Source: Desulfovibrio sp. 86
Lineage (GTDB): Bacteria; Desulfobacterota; Desulfovibrionia; Desulfovibrionales; Desulfovibrionaceae
Direction of reading: 5' to 3'
Assembly: GCF_902702915.1 (NCBI RefSeq)
Contig: NZ_LR738849.1
Coordinates: 1 to 64,000 of the forward strand
DNA: 64,000 bases
Shown: in pieces, positions 1 through 7,485 of the stretch
Layout of the letters: each line of letters opens with the position of its first letter
Position numbering within the stretch: position 1 is the stretch's first letter
The notes under the pieces: model-generated
Databases searched by the model: none
What the model saw: the letters and a program-made list of their open reading frames with translations, nothing else
Told to the model about the DNA's origin: nothing
Made by a program: the position numbers and the translations under genes

Positions 1-1
1 G

Positions 2-397
2 TTTTACAGTTATCAGGGCAAGCCGGTTGGCGAATCCTACCATCTTGGCTTTGACCTTGCGTCCATACGCAACGCCGAAGTGCCCGCCGCCAACAGCGGA
101 CGGGTCATTTTCAGCGGCGAGCTTGGCATCTATGGCAATATTGTAGTGGTTGATCATGGTCTGGGGCTTATGTCCCTCTACTCCCACCTCAATGATTCTG
201 CGGTCAGGGCTGGCGACGTGGTGCAGAAGGGGCAGCTCCTCGGCCATACTGGCACCACTGGCCTAGCGTTTGGCGACCACCTGCACTTTGGAATGATGGT
301 GGGTGGTGTTGAAGTCACGCCTCTGGAATGGCTCGACGCCAAGTGGATACGCGACAATATCACCGACAGACTTGATGCCTCAATGGCTCAGCAATAA
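2..397 (+). CDS. M23 (LytM-type) peptidase, C-terminal part
   Basis: Partial gene entering from the left edge; only about 131 C-terminal residues are visible. They form an M23 zinc endopeptidase domain: an H-x3-D zinc motif (HLGFD) near the visible start and the HLHF motif near the end, with the usual glycine-rich strands between. The family cuts peptide cross-links of peptidoglycan in the periplasm, or acts as a non-catalytic activator of amidases. The metal ligands seen here argue for an active enzyme. The start and any signal peptide or coiled coil lie outside the window. A strong terminator follows. Confidence 0.88.
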   Translation, partial: FYSYQGKPVGESYHLGFDLASIRNAEVPAANSGRVIFSGELGIYGNIVVVDHGLGLMSLYSHLNDSAVRAGDVVQKGQLLGHTGTTGLAFGDHLHFGMMVGGVEVTPLEWLDAKWIRDNITDRLDASMAQQ

Positions 398-417
398 CCC
401 ACCACCAGCAATGCGCC

Positions 418-473
418 GTGCCCATTTTTCAGCCAAGCAGCGATTGAAAAATGGGCACGCGCCTCTTTTTTTG
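418..473 (+). terminator. Rho-independent terminator after the M23 peptidase gene
   Basis: A 14-bp perfect stem (418-431 with 445-458) and a 13-nt loop are followed by a T-run ending near 473. It closes the peptidase transcript before the activase gene. Confidence 0.8.
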
Positions 474-624
474 TAAAGTGGGGCTTGTCTTTGACGCCCC
501 TTGCAGTATATCCTGAATCTATAGCTGGAAAATATTTCGCTTTTCCGTTAAACAGGAATCATTCTTCGATGAAAGGCGATATCTTGTCTCTTCCACAAAC
601 ACACAGAAATGTGAGGACTTATTT

Positions 625-3600
625 GTGTCTCCACATCCTGCGGCCTTTCTTGGTCTGGACATAGGCTCCACCACTGTCAAGCTGGCGCTTCTTGATACCG
701 AGGGCATGGTTATTGAAACTATGTACCGTCGTCATGGAACCGCCGTTCGCGCCACGTTATCCGCTCTTTTGGATGAACTGGCACAAAAATATCCTCTTTT
801 GCCAGTGCGTTGCGCCATCACCGGTTCGGGTGCGCTGGATCTTGGTCAGGCCCTGTCTTTGCCCTTTGAACAGGAACTGCTGGCCACGGCCCGCGCGGTA
901 TCGGCAGCGGCTCCGCAAACCAGCGTTGCTGTCGAGCTCGGCGGCGAAGACGCCAAACTGTTGTACCTCGGGCAGGATGTGGAACTGCGCATGAACGAAT
1001 CCTGCGCGGGAGGAACCGGAGCCTTTATCGACCAGATGGCCCGTCTGCTCAGCACCGATGCTCAAGGGCTCAATGAACTGGCCGCACAGCATACCACTCT
1101 TTACCCCATTGCTTCACGTTGCGGCGTGTTTGCCAAAACGGATATTGTGCCCCTGCTCAATGGCGGAGTGGCGCGGGAAGACATCGCGGCCTCCATATTT
1201 CAGGCCGTGGTCGAGCAGACCATTGGCGGCCTGGCTTGTGGCCGCCCCATTGAAGGCACAGTGGCCTTTCTTGGTGGGCCATTGCATTTTTTGCCAGAGT
1301 TGAAAAAACTTTTTATTGCGGCTCTGCATCTGGAAGATGACGAAATCGCCTGCCTGCCGCATGCCCAGTGCGCCGCCGCCCACGGTGCGGCCTTGTGCAT
1401 GAAGGACAGACAAGGTGAAACGCCGCTGGTTCGTCTGGACGAACTGGCCCGTCAGGCCCGCAATCTGGCTTGTGAAGCCCTGCCTCCCCTGACCAAGGCG
1501 CTGCCGCGCTTTTTCCGTGACCCTGCCGAATATGAGACCTTCAGAAAACGGCACTCCGACGACCGCCTCCCCCGATGCGATCTGAGCAAGGCGACCGGCC
1601 CCTTGTATCTGGGACTCGACCTGGGGTCCACCACGGTCAAGGCCGCGCTCATAGACGCGCAGCAGCGCATGCTGGCATCGTGTTACGTGTCCAATGGGGG
1701 CAACCCCCTGCAGGTTCTTCTGCCGCCGCTTGCCGACATGCTTGAACAGATTCCTCCGCAGGCCTGGCTTGCAGGTACGGCCGCCACCGGCTATGGGGCG
1801 CAGCTTGCCGAGGCGGCGCTCAAGCTCGACAGCGTCACAGTGGAAACGCTGGCCCACTTCAAAGCCGCACGCCGTATTGTGCCCGAAGTGAGTTATGTCA
1901 TAGATATCGGCGGTCAGGACATGAAGTGCCTCAAGGCCGAAAATGGCGTTATCGCGGATGTGAGCCTTAACGAGGCATGTTCCGCAGGCTGCGGGGCTTT
2001 TCTTGAAAGCTTCGCCCTGGGGCTTGGCATGTCTATGGAGGAATTTGTCGAGGCGGCCCTGTATGCCGAACACCCGGCAGACCTTGGCTCGCGCTGTACG
2101 GTATTCATGAACTCAAAGGTCACGCAAGCCCAAAAAGAAGGCATGAAAGCGGCCGATATTGCGGCTGGCCTCTGCTATTCTGTTGTTCGCAACGCTTTGG
2201 ACAAGGTGCTGCGCATCAAAAATACCGATGAACTGGGGCAACATGTGGTAGTGCAGGGAGGCTCATTTCTCAATGACGCATTACTTTGCGCCATGGAGCG
2301 TACTCTGGGGCATAGCGTGCACCGTCCGGCCTCTTCGGGACTTATGGGGGCCTATGGGGCTGCCCTGACGGCGCTTGAGGCTTGCCCCGCCAATGAAGTG
2401 CGTCACTTCCCCCTGACTGCCGAGGCCCTTCGCAATTTTGAGATGCGCAGCCGCAGTTTCCGTTGCCGCGACTGCGGGAACAACTGTCTGCTGACTGAAA
2501 CGCGCTTCTCGCACGGGACGCGCCATTTTTCGGGCAACCGCTGTGACAAGTTCGACAATATCACTGGCAAAAAAGCGGCCGCCGGACAAAATCTTTATGA
2601 CTGGAAGCGTCAGCGGCTTTTCCGCTATGATCCTCTGCCCCTTGAGCGCGCGCCACGGGGAGTTCTGGGCATACCGAGGGTGCTGACCGTATATTCGCAC
2701 TATCCTTTCTGGTTCACCCTTTTCACCAGCCTTGGATTCAGGGTCGAGCTTTCACCGCCGACCAGCCGTGCGCTCTTTGCCCGGGGCCTGGCCTCCGTGC
2801 CTTCGCAAAGCGTTTGCTATCCTGCCAAGCTTGCCCACGGGCATGTGCTTTCGCTTGTTGAAAAAGGAATCTCGCGCATATTCATGCCCTGCATTCCCCG
2901 CGAGTCCAAAGAATTTGAGGAAATGTGCGACGCTTTTTCCTGCCCGGTAGCCTGCGGTTATCCGCAGGTAGTACGCGAAAACCTGCCGGAACTGGTCAAT
3001 GGCAAGGCTCTCATGTACGCGCCTTTTGTGAATCTCAACCACACGGGATCCCTGGTACGGAACCTTTGCCAGGAAATGGACCTGCCCAGAGGGGAAGTGC
3101 GCGCCGCTGTCCGCGTGGCCCGGCAGGAGCAAGAAAACTATTTGCGCGAACTGCGGGATGAAGCAGAAAAGCTCTACGCCGCAACGCGCCGCCAGGGCGG
3201 GACGCTGGTGGTGTTGGCGGGCCGTCCCTATCATGCCGACCCGCAGGTGCACCACGGTTTGCCGGATTTTATCGCTTCACTCGGCGCCACGGTTATAAGT
3301 GAGGATGCCCTGCCACGCCACTGGCTACGTAAAATCCCCGTGCCGGGGCTGCGCGTCCGCAACCAGTGGACCTATCCTGCCAGGCTCTACCGGGCCGCGT
3401 CATGGGCCGCTCAGGGAGAGCACGGCAAATGCCGGGTGGAGCTTGTGCAGCTTACCTCATTTGGCTGCGGCCTTGACGCCATTACTTCCGACCAGATACG
3501 CGAACTGCTGCACCAGCACGGCAAACTGTATACCCTTATCAAGATGGATGAGGGCAACGCGCTTGCTTCGGCCCGTATTCGCATCCGCTCGTTACTGGCC

Positions 3601-4959
3601 GTAGCCGAAGGACGCGGCAAAGGCATGCAGACGGCCATCCCGCCGGCCACGGCTCCTGTTTTTTCCAAAAAAGACGCCCGTTCGCACCTGATTCTTGTCC
3701 CGCAAATGGCTCCGCTGCATTTCCCCTTGATCACAGAGGGTATTGTGGGCAGTGGACACATGGTAAAACTGCTGCCAACGGTAACTTCTGAAGCCATCAG
3801 CATGGGGCAGGCCTATGTAAACAATGACGCCTGCTATCCGGCCATTGTGGCTATCGGCCAACTCCTGCACGCGCTGCAAAGTGGCGCGCATGATCCCCAG
3901 CGTACGGCCCTGCTGCTGTCACAAACCTGCGGGCCGTGCCGCGCCAGCAATTATCCGGCCCTATTGCGCAAGGCCTTGCTTGAGTGCGGTTTTTCGTCGG
4001 TTCCAGTGCTCACCATGAGCACATCAAGGGTTGACAGCCATCCGGGTTTTAGCCCCAGCCGCGCCATGCTGCATAAGATGGTGCTGGGCATGCTGGCCGG
4101 AGACATGCTGCAACGCCTGTCTCTGCATACGCAGACCTATGAACGCCGTGCGGGAGATACCGCCGAAAGGGTCGATCACTGGTTGCGCATATTGGCCCCC
4201 ATTGTGCGGCATGGCGATGATCTGGCCTTCCGCCGCAGTATGGAGCGCCTTGTGCGTGATTTTGAGCAGATCGGCTGCGATGTGGACCATCGACCGCGCG
4301 TTGCCGTGGTCGGCGAAATTCTTCTTACCTACCATCCTGACGCCAATCGGCATATTGTGGATATCATCAGGCAGGAAGGGGGCGAACCCCTGCTGCCCGA
4401 CATCACAAACTTCATGCTGTATTGCCTGAGGGATTCCATTTACGACTGGCAACGTCAGGGCGGCAGCGCTCTGGGCGCGCTGGGCAGCACTCTGGCCATC
4501 AAGAAAGTGGAAAATTTGCGCAAAAGCATGCGGGAGGCCCTGGCACGCTCTCCCCTTGCGGACAGGGTCATGCCCGTGGCCCATCTGGACACGCTGGCCC
4601 GTATGGGCGAGAGCATGCTTTCCTTGGGCAACGCTGCTGGCGAGGGCTGGCTTTTGCCGGCAGAAATGCTGGAATTTCTTAACCACGGGGCAAAGGATAT
4701 TCTGTGTCTTCAGCCTTTCGGCTGCCTGCCCAACCATGTGGTGGGCCGTGGAGCGTTCAAGACTGTGCGCCGGGCGGCCCCTCAGGCCAATATTATGGCC
4801 ATTGACTATGATCCGGGCAGCAGCGAGGCCAATCAACTGAACCGCATCCGCCTGTTTATGGCCATTGCCAGGGACATGGCGCGCCAACAGGGGTTTTTAC
4901 GGCTGGGCGATCTTCAGGATCAGTCAGATTTTGCCAAAAAACTTTGCGGCGTGAGGTAA
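625..4959 (+). CDS. Giant CoA-substrate enzyme activase (BadF/BadG/BcrA/BcrD ATPase pair plus DUF2229)
   Basis: 1444 residues. Two ASKHA-type ATPase modules are in tandem, each opening with a GSTTVK phosphate loop (near residues 15 and 333). A DUF2229-type region and a C-terminal part resembling the dehydratase D-subunit follow. A cysteine set near residue 615 (CRDCGNNC, then NRCDKF) could bind an Fe-S cluster. Smaller relatives are homodimeric activators that use ATP to push an electron into 2-hydroxyacyl-CoA dehydratases or benzoyl-CoA reductases; the role of the 1400-residue forms is not settled. The start is a GTG preceded by GAGGA at 613-617. No dehydratase subunit genes are nearby, so its client is unknown. 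Confidence 0.85.
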   Translation: MSPHPAAFLGLDIGSTTVKLALLDTEGMVIETMYRRHGTAVRATLSALLDELAQKYPLLPVRCAITGSGALDLGQALSLPFEQELLATARAVSAAAPQTSVAVELGGEDAKLLYLGQDVELRMNESCAGGTGAFIDQMARLLSTDAQGLNELAAQHTTLYPIASRCGVFAKTDIVPLLNGGVAREDIAASIFQAVVEQTIGGLACGRPIEGTVAFLGGPLHFLPELKKLFIAALHLEDDEIACLPHAQCAAAHGAALCMKDRQGETPLVRLDELARQARNLACEALPPLTKALPRFFRDPAEYETFRKRHSDDRLPRCDLSKATGPLYLGLDLGSTTVKAALIDAQQRMLASCYVSNGGNPLQVLLPPLADMLEQIPPQAWLAGTAATGYGAQLAEAALKLDSVTVETLAHFKAARRIVPEVSYVIDIGGQDMKCLKAENGVIADVSLNEACSAGCGAFLESFALGLGMSMEEFVEAALYAEHPADLGSRCTVFMNSKVTQAQKEGMKAADIAAGLCYSVVRNALDKVLRIKNTDELGQHVVVQGGSFLNDALLCAMERTLGHSVHRPASSGLMGAYGAALTALEACPANEVRHFPLTAEALRNFEMRSRSFRCRDCGNNCLLTETRFSHGTRHFSGNRCDKFDNITGKKAAAGQNLYDWKRQRLFRYDPLPLERAPRGVLGIPRVLTVYSHYPFWFTLFTSLGFRVELSPPTSRALFARGLASVPSQSVCYPAKLAHGHVLSLVEKGISRIFMPCIPRESKEFEEMCDAFSCPVACGYPQVVRENLPELVNGKALMYAPFVNLNHTGSLVRNLCQEMDLPRGEVRAAVRVARQEQENYLRELRDEAEKLYAATRRQGGTLVVLAGRPYHADPQVHHGLPDFIASLGATVISEDALPRHWLRKIPVPGLRVRNQWTYPARLYRAASWAAQGEHGKCRVELVQLTSFGCGLDAITSDQIRELLHQHGKLYTLIKMDEGNALASARIRIRSLLAVAEGRGKGMQTAIPPATAPVFSKKDARSHLILVPQMAPLHFPLITEGIVGSGHMVKLLPTVTSEAISMGQAYVNNDACYPAIVAIGQLLHALQSGAHDPQRTALLLSQTCGPCRASNYPALLRKALLECGFSSVPVLTMSTSRVDSHPGFSPSRAMLHKMVLGMLAGDMLQRLSLHTQTYERRAGDTAERVDHWLRILAPIVRHGDDLAFRRSMERLVRDFEQIGCDVDHRPRVAVVGEILLTYHPDANRHIVDIIRQEGGEPLLPDITNFMLYCLRDSIYDWQRQGGSALGALGSTLAIKKVENLRKSMREALARSPLADRVMPVAHLDTLARMGESMLSLGNAAGEGWLLPAEMLEFLNHGAKDILCLQPFGCLPNHVVGRGAFKTVRRAAPQANIMAIDYDPGSSEANQLNRIRLFMAIARDMARQQGFLRLGDLQDQSDFAKKLCGVR

Positions 4960-4983
4960 TTGCCTAAACACGGCACGATTTAA

Positions 4984-5131
4984 GAAAGCACTGATTAAAG
5001 AGCCTCTTGAAGCGCGCAGTTGTTTCGTTTGGCAAGGCGCGATCTTTTTTCAAGCAGGAGTGGACTCTTCCGTCCTCGACTGTTTCAAAAAAAGTGAAAC
5101 AACGCCGCCAAACGGAATAAATCAGCGTTCC
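4984..5131. repeat. Dispersed palindromic repeat, family A, copy 1
   Basis: A 148-bp block that recurs nearly identically at 32532-32683. Its two ends are imperfect inverted repeats of each other: GCACTGATTA, then TTTCGTTTGGC, on the left, with the reverse complement on the right. It encodes nothing. It lies between the convergent activase gene and the small YHS-like gene, directly before a terminator hairpin. Confidence 0.8.
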
Positions 5132-5138
5132 ATAATAA

Positions 5139-5179
5139 AACGGGTGGGAGATGGCCGTATTGGCACATTCCCACCCGTT
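5139..5179 (-). terminator. Terminator between convergent genes, probably bidirectional
   Basis: An 11-bp stem (5139-5149 with 5169-5179). Read on the minus strand it is followed by TTTTATTAT, suiting the YHS-like gene that ends at 5204. The plus-strand side is followed by ATAATTTTA and could stop the activase transcript. Confidence 0.7.
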
Positions 5180-5203
5180 ATAATTTTACGTGTCGCCGAG
5201 CGG

Positions 5204-5497
5204 CTATTCGCGCGGAGGCAGTTCGCGACCGCCTTCTTCCAGACGTTGCAAAAATTTGTCGCGGCATTCATAGCTGCAAAAATGGTGGACAATTTCACCA
5301 TCACGCACAGAAATATTGCCTTCGGCAGAAACATAGGTCCCACATTCCGGGTCCTTGACCATTTCTCCGGCAGCTATCTTGCGTTCCATTTCGGCCGCGT
5401 TTTCTTCTTTGTTTTCTTTTTGCTTTTTCTGCACATCATTGGCGAAAAGACGATACAGGGCGTAGACCGCCAATATCAAAATAAGCCATTTCCACAT
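5204..5497 (-). CDS. Small membrane-anchored YHS/TRASH-like protein
   Basis: 97 residues. An N-terminal membrane segment (about residues 2-18) is followed by a charged, possibly coiled-coil stretch (20-45). The C-terminal YHS-like module has PECG at 50-53 and FCSYECRDKF at 73-82. Cys52, Cys74 and Cys78 are the likely metal ligands; such modules are found in metal-handling proteins. The start is supported by AAGGAG eight bases upstream. The metal and partner are unknown. It probably shares a transcript with folK, which lies upstream on the same strand. Confidence 0.7.
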   Translation of the reverse strand: MWKWLILILAVYALYRLFANDVQKKQKENKEENAAEMERKIAAGEMVKDPECGTYVSAEGNISVRDGEIVHHFCSYECRDKFLQRLEEGGRELPPRE

Positions 5498-5608
5498 CTG
5501 TCGTGCTCCTTGGGCTCATGCCGGGCATCGGGCCAAAAAATCTGGAGTTTGCGGCTGGGCAAACTGCCTGCAAGCCGAGGAAGACCCTATCACAGAGAGT
5601 TCTTCCCG

Positions 5609-6118
5609 TCACTGAGAAATTCTTTGACCATTCTTTTCGAATTTCAGGCGTGAAAGCCAGTCTGTGGCAGAAATCCCGTCAATATGGATGCCGGGGGCAA
5701 CGTCCAGCAGGGGCACAAGGGCAAAGGCGCGTTGGGTTAGCCGGGGATGCGGCACAAGACAACGCGCATCGTCGCTGCGCTGCTGCCCAAAAAGCAATAA
5801 ATCCGCGTCAATGGCTCTGGGCCCAAAGCGGAGGGCCGGATCAGCGCTGCGCACACGGCCAAGGCTTGCCTCCATTTGCAGCAATGCCTCCACAAAAGAA
5901 CAGGCCTGCCAGGAGGATGCCACAAAAAGTTCAACCACCTGGTTCAAAAACCACGGTTGATCGGCAAAGCCCTGAGGTTCGGTCGTGTATATGGGCGATG
6001 ACGCGCCAAGGCGCACATGGGGCAGATTGCCCAGGGCCTCGCGGGCCAGCTGCAGCATGCGCGCCGCGTCCCCGCTGTTGGAGCCCAGGCTCACGTACGC
6101 CTGAATTTCTTCACGCAT
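5609..6118 (-). CDS. folK: 2-amino-4-hydroxy-6-hydroxymethyldihydropteridine pyrophosphokinase
   Basis: 169 residues, the usual length for HPPK. The protein opens with the YVSLGSNSGD strand and contains YTTEPQGFADQPWFLNQV, which forms much of the pterin-binding site. The motif GPRAIDADLLLFG supplies the acidic residues for Mg-ATP. It transfers pyrophosphate from ATP to the pterin in folate synthesis, in the cytosol. AAAGGA precedes the ATG by about nine bases. A possible small ORF lies 40 bp upstream on the same strand. Confidence 0.95.
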   Translation of the reverse strand: MREEIQAYVSLGSNSGDAARMLQLAREALGNLPHVRLGASSPIYTTEPQGFADQPWFLNQVVELFVASSWQACSFVEALLQMEASLGRVRSADPALRFGPRAIDADLLLFGQQRSDDARCLVPHPRLTQRAFALVPLLDVAPGIHIDGISATDWLSRLKFEKNGQRISQ

Positions 6119-6157
6119 GGTTGATCTGTCCTTTTTTCAGATTGAAATTGAGCACAT

Positions 6158-6418
6158 TCACCCTGAAACTGTTCTGGCGACCGCATGAGCGCCACCTGCC
6201 GTCAGGGCGTAAGTTCGGTTTACCCGCGCGCTTATGCGCCCAAGCGGGCGTGTGGCACCGTCGCGAATATATATCTCAATGGAGCCTTGTTCTAGAGGCA
6301 GCAGAGGGCCTTGGCAACAACTTTCGCAAGAGCTTTTGTCCTGAAAAGTGCAGGTGGCTACGTGGGCCGACTCCCGCCATAACTGGCGAGTCTGACCGCT
6401 GCGACTGGATATCCGCAA
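6158..6418 (-). CDS. Possible small cysteine-rich protein (unsupported)
   Basis: 86 codons opening with TTG. The only notable content is a cluster of four cysteines within 15 residues (C-x7-C-x2-C-C, about residues 23-35), followed by a basic tail. Codon use is compatible with coding and it reads in the same direction as folK, 40 bp away. There is no clear ribosome site and I recognise no family. An overlapping minus-strand ORF (6358-6549) is equally open, so this is a tentative call. Confidence 0.25.
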   Translation of the reverse strand: MRISSRSGQTRQLWRESAHVATCTFQDKSSCESCCQGPLLPLEQGSIEIYIRDGATRPLGRISARVNRTYALTAGGAHAVARTVSG

Positions 6419-6549
6419 AAATGATTTGCTCTGGCGGCACGCGCCCTACGGATTAAAAGCGACGGAATAAAAGCGTGTGTCGGCATGTATCCAGCCGCAG
6501 CATCTGTAAAAAACTTGCTCGCGGAGCCTAAGGCGGCTAGCATGCTCAC

Positions 6550-7485
6550 ATGACAGAATCCGCAACATCCGCCACCGCACCTCCCTGCCCCTTGGCCGCC
6601 CTTCTGCCTTTATGGCAGGATCATCTGCTGGCTCAGCGCGGCCTGTCGCAGCAGACCGTTCTTTCCTACAGCCAGGACCTCGAAAATTTTTTCCTTTTTC
6701 GGCAGGAACTCTCTGGCGGCGGCATCATGGGCGCGCAACCAGACGAGCAGGAGGTCTTTCTTTACCTTGCATGGCTGCGCGCACGCCAGAACACGGGTAG
6801 AACGCTGGCGCGGCGTTTGTCCGCTCTGCGGGCTTTTTTTGATTTTGCCATGCAGGAAGGCGTCATAAAGACCAATCCCGCGCAGTTGATGGACAACCCC
6901 AAGCTGCCGCAGCATCTGCCCGAAGTGCTGACCCGCGATGAAATGGAAAAAATGCTGTCGCAGCCCGATATGCGCGAAAGGGGCGGCCAACGCGACCGCT
7001 GCATGCTCGAGCTGCTGTATGCGGCTGGATTGCGCGTGTCTGAGCTCTGTGATCTGTGCGTACCGGATCTGGATCTTCAGCGTGGCCTGGTGCGTGTTTT
7101 CGGCAAGGGAGCCAAGGAACGCCTCGTGCCCCTGCACGACTTCATGCAGCGCATGCTTGAAAATTATATCAGTCATTGGCGGCCGGCTTTTTCTCCCACT
7201 GGCAACCAGCTTTTCGTCAACCGTTCCGGCCATGCGCTTACCCGCCAGTATATCTGGAAAATGGTAAAAAAATACGCGCTCGCGGCCGACATACGTCGCC
7301 CCATTTCACCCCACACCTTCAGGCACTCTTTCGCAACGCATCTGCTTGAGGGCGGGGCTGACCTGAGAGCGGTGCAACTGCTGCTGGGGCATGCCGATAT
7401 CAGCGCCACAGAAATTTACACCCATGTTCAGGCCGAGCGTCTGCGCGGCATCCACCGCCAATTCCATCCCCGGAGCCAGATGTGA
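6550..7485 (+). CDS. xerD: Tyrosine site-specific recombinase XerD
   Basis: 311 residues with a SAM-like N-terminal core-binding domain (about 15-105) and a C-terminal catalytic domain. The catalytic set is complete: Arg162 (GLRVSEL), Lys186, His255 and Arg258 (HTFRH), His281 (LLGHADI) and nucleophile Tyr290 (EIYTHV). XerC/XerD resolve chromosome dimers at dif. The isolated housekeeping setting and the spectrum of motifs favour XerD over a phage integrase, but XerC versus XerD cannot be proven here. The stop overlaps the GTG of the next gene (GTGA), so the two are probably co-translated. Confidence 0.9.
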   Translation: MTESATSATAPPCPLAALLPLWQDHLLAQRGLSQQTVLSYSQDLENFFLFRQELSGGGIMGAQPDEQEVFLYLAWLRARQNTGRTLARRLSALRAFFDFAMQEGVIKTNPAQLMDNPKLPQHLPEVLTRDEMEKMLSQPDMRERGGQRDRCMLELLYAAGLRVSELCDLCVPDLDLQRGLVRVFGKGAKERLVPLHDFMQRMLENYISHWRPAFSPTGNQLFVNRSGHALTRQYIWKMVKKYALAADIRRPISPHTFRHSFATHLLEGGADLRAVQLLLGHADISATEIYTHVQAERLRGIHRQFHPRSQM

